A stretch of 64,000 nt of DNA, taken from the NCBI RefSeq assembly GCF_964340395.1, contig NC_135561.1, forward strand, positions 24,122,986 through 24,186,985, given 5' to 3'. Both the position numbers and the translations under genes were made by a program. This stretch comes from Glandiceps talaboti. Its lineage: Eukaryota > Hemichordata > Enteropneusta > Spengelidae. Positions 50,205 to 61,949 of the stretch are shown in pieces. The first letter of the stretch is position 1; the number at the start of each line of letters is the position of its first letter. Below the pieces are notes generated by a model that made no database searches, was not told where the DNA came from, and worked only from the letters and a program-made list of their open reading frames with translations.

Positions 50205-53200
50205 CTTTAACTCTCCAACCCAAATGGTGTGGATCTGACAAACCAACATTTAACCTGCCACCCCAAATGGTGTGGATCTGACAAACCAACCTTCAACCTG
50301 CCAACCCAAATGGTGTGGATCTGACAAACCAAACATTTAACCTGCCACCCCAAATGGTGTAGATCTGACAAACCAAACATTTAACCTGCCACCCCAAATG
50401 GTGTGGATCTGACAAACCAAACATTTAACCTGCCACCCCAAATGGTGTGGATCTGACAAACCAAACATTTAACCTGCCAACCCAAATGGTGTGGATCTGA
50501 CAAACCAAACATTTAACCTGCCAACCCAAATGGTGTGGATCTGACAAATCAACCTTCAACCCACCAACCCAAATGGTGTGGATCTGACAAACCAAACATT
50601 TAACCTGCCACCCCAAATGGTGTGGATCTGACAAACCAAACATTTAACCTGCCACCCCAAATGGTGTGGATCTGACAAATCAACCTTCAACCCACCAACT
50701 AAAATGGTGTGGATTTGACAAACCAGCTCCTTTAACTCTCCAACCCAATTGGTGTGGATCTGACAAATCAACCTTTAACCAGCCAACTCAAATGGTGTGG
50801 ATCTGACAAATCAACCTTTAACCTGCCAACCCAAATGGTGTGGATCTGACAAACCAACCTTTAACCTGCCAACCCAATAGTGTGGATCTGATAAATCAAC
50901 TTTTAACCAGCCAACTCAAATGGTGTGGATCTGACAAACCAACCTTTAACCTCTAATTCAAATGGTGTGGATCTGACAAATCAACCTTTAACCTGCCAAC
51001 TCAAATGGTGTGGATCTGACAAACCAACCTTTAACTCGCCAACCCAAATGGTGTGGATCTGACAAACCAACTTTTAACTAAGCAACCCAAATGGTGTGGA
51101 TCTGACAAACCAACCTTTAACCTGCCAACCCAATGGTGTGGATCCGACAAACCAACCTTTAACCAGCCAACCCAAATGGTGTGGATCTGACAAACCAACC
51201 TTTAACCTGCCAACCCAATAGTGTGGATCTGACAAACCAACCTTTAACCTGCCAACCCAATGGTGTGGATCTGACAAATCAACCTTTAACCAGCCAACTC
51301 AAATGGTGTGGATCTGACAAATCAACCTTTAACCTGCCAACCCAAATGGTGTGGATCTGACAAACCAACCTTTAACCTGCCAACCCAATAGTGTGGATCT
51401 GATAAATCAACCTTTAACCAGCCAACTCAAATGGTGTGGATCTGACAAACCAACCTTTAACCTGCCAACCCAAATGGTGTGGATCTGACAAACCAACCTT
51501 TAACTCGCCAACCCAAATGGTGTGGATCTGACAAACCAACTTTTAACTGAGCAACCCAAATGGTGTGGATCTGACAAACCAACCTTTAACCTGCCAACCC
51601 AATGGTGTGGATCCGACAAACCAACCTTTAACCAGCCAACCCAAATGGTGTGGATCTGACAAACCAACCTTTAACCTGCCAACCCAATAGTGTGGATCTG
51701 ACAAACCAACCTTTAACCTGCCAACCCAATGGTGTGGATCTGACAAATCAACCTTTAACCAGCCAACTCAAATGGTGTGGATCTGACAAATCAACCTTTA
51801 ACCTGCCAACCCAAATGGTGTGGATCTGACAAACCAACCTTTAACCTGCCAACCCAATAGTGTGGATCTGATAAATCAACCTTTAACCAGCCAACTCAAA
51901 TGGTGTGGATCTGACAAACCAACCTTTAACCCGCCAACCCAAATGGTGTGGATCTGACAAACCAACCTTCAACCTGCCAACCCAAATGGTGTGGATCTGA
52001 CAAACCAACCTTTAACCTCTAATTCAAATGGTGTGGATCTGACAAATCAACCTTTAACCTGCCAACCCAAATGGTGTGGATCTGACAAACCAACCTTTAA
52101 CTCGCCAACCCAAATGGTGTGGATCTGACAAACCAACTTTTAACCGAGCAACCCAAATGGTGTGGATCTGACAAACCAACCTTTAACCTGCCAACCCAAT
52201 GGTGTGGATCCGACAAACCAACCTTTAACCAGCCAACCCAAATGGTGTGGATCTGACAAACCAACCTTTAACCTGCCAACCCAATAGTGTGGATCTGACA
52301 AACCAACCTTTAACCTGCCAACCCAATGGTGTGGATCTGACAAACCAACCTTTAACCTGCCAACCCAATGGTGTGGATCTGACAAATCAACCTTTAACCA
52401 GCCAACTCAAATGGTGTGGATCTGACAAATCAACCTTTAACCTGCCAACCCAAATGGTGTGGATCTGACAAACCAACCTTTAACCTGCCAACCCAATAGT
52501 GTGGATCTGATAAATCAACCTTTAACCAGCCAACTCAAATGGTGTGGATCTGACAAACCAACCTTTAACCCGCCAACCCAAATGGTGTGGATCTGACAAA
52601 TCAACCTTCAACCTGCCAACCCAAATGGTGTGGATCTGACAAACCAACCTTTAACCTCTAATTCAAATGGTGTGGATCTGACAAATCAACCTTTAACCTG
52701 CCAACCCAAATGGTGTGGATCTGACAAACCAACCTTTAACTCGCCAACCCAAATGGTGTGGATCTGACAAACCAACTTTTAACCGAGCAACCCAAATGGT
52801 GTGGATCTGACAAACCAACCTTTAACCTGCCAACCCAATGGTGTGGATCCGACAAACCAACCTTTAACCAGCCAACCCAAATGGTGTGGATCTGACAAAC
52901 CAACCTTTAACCTGCCAACCCAATAGTGTGGATCTGACAAACCAACCTTTAACCTGCCAACCCAATGGTGTGGATCTGACAAACCACCCTTTAACCTGCC
53001 AACCCAATGGTGTGGAGCTGACAAACCAACCTTTAACCTGCCAACCCAATGGTGTGGATCCGACAAACCAACCTTTAACAAGCCAACCCAATGGTGTGGA
53101 TCTGACGAATCATTCTATATTTATCTTGCCAACCCAATTGTGTAGATCTGACAAATCAACCTTTAACCTGCCAACCCAAATGGTGTGGATCTGACAAACC

Positions 53201-53640
53201 AACTTTTAACGCAGCAACCCAAATGGTGTGGATCTGACAAACCAACCTTTAACCTGCTAATTCAAATGGTGTGGATCTGACAAACCAACCTTTAACTCGC
53301 CAACCCAAATGGTGTGGATCTGATAAATCAACCTTTAACTCGCCAACCCAAATGGTGTGGATCTGACAAACCAACCTTTAACCGGCCAACCTTTAACCCG
53401 CCAACCCAAATGGTGTGGATCTGACAAACCAACCTTTAACCTGCCAACCCAAATGGTGTGGGTCGGACAAACCAACCTTTAACTCGCCAACCCAAATGGT
53501 GTGGATCTGACAAACCAATTTTTAACCTGCCAACCCAAATGGTGTGGGTCTGACAAATCAACCTTTAACTCACCAACCCAAATGGTGTGGATCCGACAAA
53601 CCAACTACTTTAACCCGCCAACCCAAATTGTGCTGCAGGA
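50205..53640. repeat. 43-bp satellite (about 3.4 kb)
   Basis: The unit is CCAACCCAAATGGTGTGGAT followed by CTGACAAACC and AACCTTTAACCTG. Higher-order copies begin with AGCAACCCAAATGG near 51083, 51552, 52149 and 52788, giving block lengths of about 469, 597 and 639 bp; the first two spell identical 67-residue ORFs. Early units (50220-50700) carry a distinct CCAAACATTTAACC variant. It ends about 200 bp from the exon at 53838-53975. Confidence 0.95.
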
Positions 53641-53837
53641 GGGTCGGCAGTTCTGATGTCAACTGCAACCAAAAAAATAACCAGCATAATACATATAGCA
53701 TATGTATGTTGAGACATGTAATCATTCAGACATCTAATAATCTTTATAAAACTAAGTAATGTTGCTTTGTTTGTGATTGCGATGTGAATCAGATATGATT
53801 TGTCTACTGAGTAATAATTTTCAAAACACAAACTTAC

Positions 53838-53975
53838 CGTTATTAGGAAGATCATTGTTGTTAAACTTCCATGTCACTGTAGGTGTTGGACTACCCGTAA
53901 CAGCACAATCAATGAATCCATCTTTGCCAACAACAACATATTGCTTTTCTGGTGCATTTACAAAAGTTATCCTTT
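53838..53975 (-). CDS. Ig2, first-half exon
   Basis: The exon is 138 bp, phase 1-1, with acceptor CTCTGTTACAG|AAAGG and donor AACG|GTAAGT. It encodes RITFVNAPEKQYVVVGKDG, then FIDCAVTGSPTPTVTWKFNN. The Cys and Trp are in the standard I-set spacing, and GSPTPTVTW is a typical C-strand approach. The phrase NAPEKQY preceding the B strand matches my memory of Ig2 in Fas2 proteins. The 43-bp tandem array ends about 200 bp downstream of its donor. Confidence 0.93.
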
Positions 53976-54248
53976 CTGTAACAGAGTGAAGAAAAGTTAT
54001 GACTCAGACTGACCATTGAGAAATGGGTTTCTATTTTGGATTTTTGTTTAACAAAAACTTTGCTATGTTTTTCTACTTGAAATAAAAGAAACATACACAT
54101 GGTCCATTTTTCTACATCAATCAATAACAAAAGACTAAAAAAAGTGTACAGTTTGCTTTTCATAAAATTGCCCATGTAACTACAGTAAGTGATTTGTAAA
54201 CAAACTTGGTAAACACTAACCCATGTAACTGTAGCAAGTGATTTGTAA
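53976..54248. other. Intron sequence with a short local duplication
   Basis: It holds the splice acceptor of the exon at 53838-53975. The phrase CCCATGTAACT-AGTGATTTGTAAAC occurs twice (near 54172 and 54222), and the second copy is the insertion site of family A copy 3. Confidence 0.6.
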
Positions 54249-55491
54249 ACAAGTCATTGAGAATGACATAGTCCCCGCTATAATTGGGTTTTAAAGTGGC
54301 CATATGGATGAGAATTTGGTATTTATTTTGGATTTTTATTTGATAAAACAGCTTCACTATGTTTTTCTACATGAAAAAATAATGCGAAAGAACATATACT
54401 AAGTCCATGTTCATAACTCAAAACATTGCAAAAAGATGCACAAAGTGTAAAAAGTTTGTTATTGTACGTACAATAACAAACATTTTACACATTGTTTAAT
54501 GTTTTGCCATTTATTGAGATGTGAACATGGACTTGGTATATGTTATTTCGCATTATTTTTTCAAGTAGAAAAACATAGTGAAGCTGTTTTATGAAATAAA
54601 AATCCAAAATAAATACCAAATTCTCATCCATATGGCCACTTTAAGGAATTATCACTACTCTGATCACGCAACAACATTTGTGAACCTAAAACAAACAGAC
54701 TTAGATATGTTGTGTGTGCTTGTTGGACATGGAATATGCCTCCAACAATAAAGGATTGGTTGGGTATGGGGGATCATATCACGATGAAAATGGAGTCTGA
54801 GTTATGGCTTTGGACATGGAAAATTCACAAACAAAATGGCTGCCAGGCAGCCATATTGGATCATATCACGACGAAAATGGATATGCACATGTATGTCATA
54901 GAACACTGTCCTAATACCAACTTTAAATGAGATCTGTTCAAGCATGTCTGAATTATGGCTTTGGACATGAAAAAATCGCAAACAAAATGGCTGCCAGGCA
55001 GCCATATTGGATCGTATCACAACGAAAATGGATATGCACATGTATGTCATAGAACACTGTCCTAATACCAACTTTGAATGAGATCTGTTCAAGCATGTCT
55101 GAGTTATGGCTTTGGACATGGAAAATTCACAAACAAAATGGCTGGCAGGCAGCCATATTGGATCGTATCATGACAACAATGAATATGCACATGTATGTCA
55201 TAGAACACTGTCCTAATACCAACTTTGAATGAGATCTGTTAAAGCATGTCTGAGATATGGCTCTAGACAGGGAAAATTCGCAAACAAAATGGTTGCTAGG
55301 CGGCCATATTGGATCGTATCATAAAACAAATTGACGTGCATATGTATGCCATAGTATGTTGCCCCTGTACCAAGTTTGAAAAAAATCGGTCCAGGCATCT
55401 CCAAGAAACAGCTGTGGACGGACGGACGGACGGACGGACAGACGGAACCCAATCCATAAGTCCCCGTTCCGGACTTCGTCCGCGGGGACTA
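54249..55491 (+). mobile_element. Helentron/pearl-like element, family A copy 3
   Basis: Complete ends: ACAAGTCATTGAGAATGAC at the start and a 3' hairpin ending GCGGGGACTA. It holds about four core units and (GGAC)n at 55428-55443. A 346-bp palindromic MITE sits in its head. Removing the element joins GATTTGTAA to ACAAACTTGG, which matches the uninterrupted copy of the same phrase at about 54191-54206; there is no target duplication, as expected for Helitron-type insertion between two A residues. Confidence 0.82.
54295..54640. mobile_element. Palindromic TTAA MITE (346 bp)
   Basis: The ends AGTGGCCATATGGATGAG and CTCATCCATATGGCCACT are perfect inverses, and the whole element is close to one palindrome centred near 54467 (GTTATTGTACGTACAATAAC). 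TTAA flanks both sides (54291-54294 and 54641-54644); removing it restores GGGTTTTAAGGAATT, the normal family A head. A TTAA target suggests piggyBac- or Kolobok-type mobilisation. There is no ORF. Confidence 0.88.
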
Positions 55492-55781
55492 ACAAACTTG
55501 GTGTAAACACTAAGTAGTGACATTCCAATATAGACTGAACAATGGTGTACACTGGCCTAGAATACAACAAGCCATTGAGAATGACATAGTCCCCGCTATG
55601 ATTGGGTTTTAAGGAATTAGCACTACTCTGATCACGCAACAACACTTGTGAACCTAAATCAAACAGACTTAGATATGTTGTGTCTGCCTGTCGGACATGG
55701 AACATGCCTACAACAATAAAGGATTGGTCGGGTATGGGGGATCATATCAATATGAAAATGGATATACAAATGTATGTCATA

Positions 55782-56971
55782 CAGGGATCACCCTGGCTCC
55801 AGAGCTGCATGAGCCAATGTCCCATTTGGAGAAAATGAGTGAGACAATTTGAAAACTGTGTGGGACGGAAGTAAAAATATGGCAACTGTATGTGCGTCAT
55901 GTGTATATTATACTGGTATACACTGTAACACACACACACACACATATATATATATAATTGTGATCATAAGCCTATGGATTTCATATCAACTTTCATACTA
56001 GAATTTGCTACTGTACAAATAAACACAGTACATACACATCAACATATTAACTTCATGAAACATTTATTTCATAGGAAAATACCATGTCAACGGTCTATAA
56101 CTCCTATACTTGTCTTGCATTGTACATCATTGTCCTTAACTGTAGATTTCTGCGAAGGTAGCAGATCATTTCTCCCTTGTCCTTATCGTGACGCAAAAAC
56201 GACCCATACATAGCCAGCCAATTATTTTGAAATTTCCGGTTTGTCTTGCGACCTACACCAGGACATAACCATTCTTCGTCCTCACTAGCGAATGTAGTCG
56301 AATCCAGATTAGTTCCCAGCGAAGGAGTAACTTTTGTACAATAGTCCAAGATAGAGCATTTGCGTTTCTTGGTCCCACTCGTACCAATCTGATATTTGAT
56401 AGGCTGGTTTTCCTGTATTTACCTTTATTCCATCGTTATTGCGTCTTTTTCGTGAGTTTTTTTCCCCCGGGCGAATGCCAGTTTTTTTCCCCCGGGGAAA
56501 AAAACTCACGAAAAAGACGCAATAACGATGGAATAAAGGTAAATACAGGAAAACCAGCCTATCTAATATCAGATTTTAATCAGATTGCACTCGTACTGGC
56601 ACCCGACGTCTTTGAAAGCTCCATTACGTACACATGTACGTGTGACTAATCAGTAATGAACATTTACTGTATCAACTCCGTTGATTTGTCGATGAGCGCC
56701 TGCCTTCATGTCGGCAACCAATCATAGACACTGTTTGAAAGGGGCATGATGCAGATAAACCTTGCCGCCTGAGGGCAGCAAAAGACATGCGTAGTATGCG
56801 CCTTGTACGTTAGTTGTAAACAAAAGCTTAGATTTGATGTCGCGTATCTATCACAGTGACGCGCTATTAGTATCGACGGTGCGATTTTGTGTCCCAATTG
56901 AGTTTTCTGGACGCGATATTTTTGTTTTTACAGCGCAAATAGCGCGTGATCGCGGCCCAGAGTGATCCCTG
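55782..56971. mobile_element. Non-autonomous TIR DNA transposon (1,190 bp) nested in family A copy 4
   Basis: It begins CAGGGATCACCCTGG and ends CCAGAGTGATCCCTG, inverted with one mismatch. The flanks carry the 6-bp duplication GTCATA (55776-55781 and 56972-56977); removal restores ATGTATGTCATAGAACACTG of the core unit. No transposase is seen. It contains (AC)n(AT)n near 55930 and a long hairpin at 56392-56575. With the element at 7761-8815 it shares a CAG start and a 6-bp duplication. Confidence 0.85.
56392..56575. repeat. Long near-perfect inverted repeat (arms about 75-90 bp)
   Basis: The left arm runs through GATAGGCTGGTTTTCCTGTA and TTCCATCGTTATTGCGTC to TTTTTTTCCCCCGGG; the right arm repeats it inverted, CCCCCGGGGAAAAAAA to GACGCAATAACGATGG and CCAGCCTATC. 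The loop is under 20 bp and holds a second GTTTTTTTCCCCCGGG. If transcribed it would form a long double-stranded stem. Confidence 0.9.
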
Positions 56972-57897
56972 GTCATAGAACACTGTCCTAATACCAACTC
57001 TGAATGAGATCTGTTCAAGCATGTCTGAGTTGGCTTTGGACATGGAAAATTCACAAACAAAATGGCTGCCAGGCAGCCATATTGGATCGTATCATGACGA
57101 AAATGGATATGCACATGTATGTCATAGAACACTGTCCTAATACCAACTTCGAATGAGATCTGTTCAAGCATGTCTGAGTTATGGCTTTGGACATGGAAAA
57201 TTTGCAAACAAAATGGCTGCCAGGCAGCCATATTGGATCGTATCACAATGAAAATGGATATGCACATGTATGTCATAGAACACCGTCCTAATACCAACTT
57301 TGAATGAGATCTGTTTAAGCATGTCTGAGTTATGGCTTTGGACATGGGAAATTTGCAAACAAAATGGCTGCCAGGCAGCCATATTGGATCGTATCACAAT
57401 GAAAATGGATATGCACATGTATGTCATAGAACACTGTCCTAATACTAACTTTGAATGAGATCTGTTCAAGCATGTCTAAGTTATGGCTTTGGACATGAAA
57501 ATTCACAAACAAAATGGCTGCCAGGTGGCCATATTGGATCGTATCATGACAACAATGAATATGCACATATATGCCATAGAACACTGTCCTAATACCAATT
57601 CTGAATGAGATCTGTGTGAGCATGTCTGAGTTATGGCTTTAGACGGGGAAAATTCGCAAACAAAATGGCTGCTAGGCGGCCATATTGGATCGTATCATAA
57701 AACAAATTGACGTGCATATGTATGCCATAGCATGTTGCCCCTGTATCAAGTTTGAAAAAAATCGGTACAGGCATCTCCAAGAAACGGCTGCGGACGGACG
57801 GACGGACGGACGGACGACGCACGGACGGACGGACAGACGGAACCCAATCCATAAGTCCCCGTTCCGGACTTCGTCCGCGGGGACTAACTATTACGGT

Positions 57898-58139
57898 ATA
57901 TGAATGACGAACAATTCCTCTACCAAACAGGATTTGAATGGCTAACAATTCCTCTACCAAACAGGAACTGAATGGCTAACAATTCCTCTACCAAACAGGA
58001 ACTGAATAGCTAACAGGAACTGAAAGGCTAACAATTTCTCTACCAAACAGGAACTGAATGGCTAACAATTTTTCTACCAAACAGGAACTGAATGGCTAAC
58101 AATTTCTCTACCAAACAGGAACTGAATGGCTAACATGTA
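57898..58139. repeat. 34-bp minisatellite, about seven copies
   Basis: Unit: AACTGAATGGCTAACAATTC plus CTCTACCAAACAGG. One unit near 58005 is shortened. Confidence 0.9.
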
Positions 58140-60336
58140 GAGAATGGCAGTATTTGAATGGTAAAGTGTATCCGATGTACAGCATGACAAGATGTGAATG
58201 TACAAGTATATTTGATGTACAGAATGACAATGAAGATAACAAGATGTGAATGGTCAATTTTATCCGATGTACAGACTGACAAGACAAAAAGATGTGAATG
58301 GAAAAGTAAATCCGATGTACAGAATGACAAGATACTATCGATTGCATTGACCCGTCTCGTTTGAGGGAACTAGATACATTGTGATAACTGTGGTCTTCAC
58401 AACATTATTTTGCGTAAATTTCACCAGTGGGATCTGTAAGTAGGGTTTCAAAGATATCGGCACTGCGGGAAATCAAAACACTTCTCTGTACCATAACAAA
58501 GCGTCATTGATACTGTTTCAACTTCCATGTATTTCCTCCGCCAACTTTGACAGATGAAGAGTCTGTGTTACAAAAAACTGTTCCGGATTTGTACATTGTA
58601 CATGTTGATTTTGAAGTTCTGGTTTAGGTCTTAGTTTAAACTGTCGAGAGTGTATCATAATTCTTGCCGAACTATCGATGGTTTCAGCCTATGTATTACC
58701 TATTAGCTTGGTATTAGTGACTGTAACTGAACTTGAAGTGTGTCCTGAATGTAGTGAGTATCTGTTACGATTAACGTGTTGCTTTATGCTTGACAGTATG
58801 CCGCAACATCAAACTTAGGGGCCGTGTCATTTTAAAACTGACGCACAAGAAATGTAATTTCTTCGTTTTCATTTTATTCGCACGTTTCCATAATTTATAC
58901 ACAGTTGATTTTGACTGTCGCACCACGACTGTGATGAACAAGTGAGCGGCTTTCACAGTCATGCATGTTTCAACTATCACTTGAAAACATCTACAAATCT
59001 GTTTGGAATTACTAAACTACTGCTGAATAATTATTTCACATTATTGAGGTGATCTAACTTTTTGGTTTTCACGTTAATAGAAGGATTGAATCAACATCAG
59101 TCGAACGATCAACTTGTTGTTAGTGCTAAAAAAACGTTCACAATACCATGCTATCTACGACAATTTAGTCGAAGTTTAGAGGTCACGTCATACGTGAGAT
59201 CTCATTGTATTCGTTTCACTTTATAGACTATGAAAGCTGCTAATGTGTCCATCACTGTCGTAGTGCGACAGTCAAAACATTGAAGTTGAAAACAGTATCA
59301 ATTGCGCTTTGTTATGGTACAGAGAAGTGTTTTGATTTCCTGCAGTGCCGATATCTTTGAAACCCCACTTAGAGATCCCACTGGTGAAATTTTACGCAAA
59401 ATAATGTTGTGAAGACCACAGTTATCACGATGTATCTAGTACCCTCAAACGGGACGGGTCAACGCAATCGATAGTAATATGATGTGAATGGTCAAGTGTA
59501 TTTGATGTACAGAATGACTGAAGATAACAAGATGTGAATGGTCAGTGTATTTGATGTACAGAATGACTGAAGATAACATGATGTGAATGGTCAAGTGTAT
59601 TTGATGTACAGAATGACTGAAGATAACATGCTGTGAATGGTCAAGTGTATTTGATGGACAGAATGACTGAATATAACAAGATGTGAATGGTCAAGTGTAT
59701 TTGATGGACAGAATGACTGAACTGAGGATAACAAGATATGAATGGTCAAGTGTATTTGACGGACAAAATGACTAGGAGATAACAAGATGTGAATGGTCAA
59801 ATGTATTTGATGGACAGAATGACTGAACTGAAGATAACAAGATGTGAATGGTCAAGTGTATTTGATGGACAGAATGACTGAACTGAAGATAACAAGATGT
59901 GAATGGTCAAGTGTATTTGATGGACAAAATGACTAGGAGATAACAAGATGTGAATGGTCAAATGTATTTGATGGACAGAATGACTGAAGATAACAAGATG
60001 TGAATGGTCAAATGTATTTGATGGACAGAATGACTGAACTGAAGATAACAAGATGTGAATGGTCAAGTGTATTTGATGTACAGAATGACTGAAGATAACA
60101 AGATGTGAATGGTCAAGTGTATTTGATGGACAGAATGACTAGGAGATAACAAGATGTGAATGGTCAAATGTATTTCATGGACAGAAAGACTAGAAGATAA
60201 CAAGATGTGAATGGTCAAATGTATTTGATGGACAGAATGACTGAAGATAACAAGATGTGAATGGTCAAATGTATTTGATGGACAGAATGACTGAAGATAA
60301 CAAGATGTGAATGGTCAAATGTATTTGATGGACAGA
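58140..60336. repeat. 50-bp minisatellite, split by a TA-flanked element
   Basis: Unit: CAAGATGTGAATGGTCAAGT, GTATTTGATGGACAGAATGA and CTGAAGATAA. Copies occur at 58140-58334 and 59475-60336, with the insertion 58335-59474 between them. About 1.5 more copies are at 61613-61690, beyond family A copy 5, so that copy inserted in or beside this array. Confidence 0.92.
58335..59474. mobile_element. TA-flanked element with about 200-bp inverted ends (mariner-like MITE)
   Basis: It begins CTATCGATTGCATTGACCCG and ends CGGGTCAACGCAATCGATAG; similarity continues inward through CTGTGGTCTTCACAACATTA and GATATCGGCACTGC to beyond GTACCATAACAAAGCG. TA occurs on both sides (58333-58334, 59475-59476). The 1,140-bp insert has no transposase ORF. 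TA targets and long inverted ends fit non-autonomous Tc1/mariner-like elements, by inference. Confidence 0.75.
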
Positions 60337-61276
60337 ACAAGTCATTGAGAATGACATAGTCCCCGCTATGATTGGGTTTTAAGGAATTATCACTACTCTG
60401 ATCACGCAACAACACTTGTGAACCTAAATCAAACAGACTTAGATATGTTGTGTCTGCTTGTTGGACATGGAACATGCCTACAACAATAAAGGATGGGTCG
60501 GGTATGGGGGATCGTGTCACAACGAAAATGGATATGCACATGTATGTTATAGAACACTGTCCTAATACCAACTTTGAATGAGATCTGTTTAAGCATGTCT
60601 GAGTTATGGCTTTGGACATGGAAAATTCAGAAACAAAATGGCTGCTAGGTGGCCATATTGGATCGTATCATGACAACAAATGGATATGCACATGTATGTC
60701 ATAGAACACTGTCCTAATACCAACTTTGAATAAGATCTGTTCAAGCATGTCTGAGCTATGGCTTTGGACATGGAAAAATCACAAACAAAATGGCTGCCAG
60801 GCAGCCATATTGGATTGTATCACAACAACAATGAATATGCACATGTATGTTATAGAACACTGTCCTAATTCCAACTTTGAATGAGATCTGTTCAAGCATG
60901 TCTGAGTTATGGCTTTGGACATGGAAAAATGGCTGCCAGGCAGCCATATTGGATCATATCACGATGAAAATGGATATGCACATGTATGTCATAGAACACT
61001 GTCCTATTACCAACTTTGAATGAGATCTGTTCAAGCATGTCTGAGTTATGGCTTTAGACAGGGAAAATTTGCAAACAAAATGGCTGCTAGGCGGCCATAT
61101 TGGATCGTATCATGAAACTAATTGACGTGCATATACAGTATGTTGCCCCTGTACCGAGTTTGAAAAAAATCAGTCCTGGCATCTCCAAGAAACGGCTGCG
61201 GACGGACGGACGGACGGACGGACAGACGGAACCCAATCCATAAGTCCCCGTCCCGGACTTCGTCCGGCGGGGACTA
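60337..61276 (+). mobile_element. Helentron/pearl-like element, family A copy 5
   Basis: It starts ACAAGTCATTGAGAATGAC directly after the 50-bp unit GATGGACAGAA, so it inserted within that array. About four core units follow; one has lost the CACAAACA segment between GGAAAAA and TGGCTGCC near 60925. It ends with (GGAC)n and the hairpin GGCGGGGACTA. Confidence 0.82.
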
Positions 61277-61279
61277 AAA

Positions 61280-61590
61280 AGATGAGTAGTGTTAAGCACG
61301 AAATTTTGAACTCTGTTCGCTTATATGAACAGGAAGCCAATGCAAACTACACAATACTGGTTGGATATGGTCTGACTTCTTAGTTTTTGAAACACTTGAC
61401 GTGCTGCAGAATTTTGAATGAGTTGTAATTCCTGACTTGATCGTTCGGAAGGTGGAAGAGTAAACTGTTATGGTCAAGTCTAGATGTGATGAAAGCATGA
61501 ACTAATTTTTCCGTAGAACTCTGATCAACAAGGTTTGCGAATTTTACCAATTCTCCATAAAGCAGAAGACTGCGGATTTACATAAATTTG
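61280..61590 (-). pseudogene. LINE reverse-transcriptase C-terminal fragment
   Basis: Minus-strand frames, with frameshifts, read VDQSSTEKLVHAFITSRLD, NSLLFHLPND, LIQNSAARQVFQKLR and SDHIQPVLCSLHWLPV. Together they match the thumb/connection pattern HaFITSRLDYCNSLL-QNSAAR-HITPVL-LHWLPV of CR1/L2-like LINEs. It is a short, inactive piece. The junction with family A copy 5 at 61277 is abrupt. Confidence 0.75.
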
Positions 61591-61811
61591 TGACATGGGT
61601 TGACATAGATTGATATGGTGTATCCGATGTACAGAATGATAATGAAGATAACAAGATGTGAATGGTCAAGTGTAGCTGATGTAAATTCGAGAGTGACAAT
61701 GTAAACATGTAATACTAAGGATGGTGACTCAAGGAAAAATAAAAGTAAAGAGACCAAATTGAACTCCAACCTGATCAGACTTTAATAATAAGATAAAAGT
61801 AGAACACTTAC

Positions 61812-61949
61812 GATAGTAAAAGACCTTAACTGTAGCAGCTTGGTTAACAGCTTTGCATGTATATGTTCCAGAATATGTTTCTATCATCCCCTCAAAGTAT
61901 AATACAGCCTCATATGCATTACTCTCTACATATCGACTCTGACTTCCAC
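61812..61949 (-). CDS. Ig1, second-half exon
   Basis: The exon is 138 bp, 46 codons, phase 1 at both ends. The acceptor is TTTTGTATCAG|GTGGAAG and the donor TATC|GTAAGT. It encodes GSQSRYVESNAYEAVLYFEG, followed by SGTYTCKAVNQA and VKVFYY: the back half of an Ig fold with the F-strand YxC and a closing G strand. Joined to the preceding exon it completes one Ig domain with Cys-Trp-Cys. The 138-bp length is shared with the next two exons, suggesting regular two-exons-per-Ig architecture. Confidence 0.92.

Larger units (their letters stand above)
55567..57886 (+). mobile_element. Helentron/pearl-like element, family A copy 4
   Basis: It starts ACAAGCCATTGAGAATGAC and ends with the hairpin GCGGGGACTA. 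Its first core unit is interrupted by the TIR element 55782-56971; about four more units follow, then (CGGA)n at 57793-57838. It lies 75 bp from copy 3 in the same orientation. Confidence 0.82.

Noticed and set aside
50425-53194. ORFs DPHHWVGRLKVGLS and LTNQPLTCQPNGVD
   Set aside because: By-products of the 43-bp array on both strands.
37388-61000. Repeated small ORFs reading MSKAITQTCLNRSHSKLVLG or LEQISFKVGIRTVFYDIHVH
   Set aside because: They are frames of the family A core repeat; both variants coexist in overlapping frames and break in other copies, so they are not conserved proteins.
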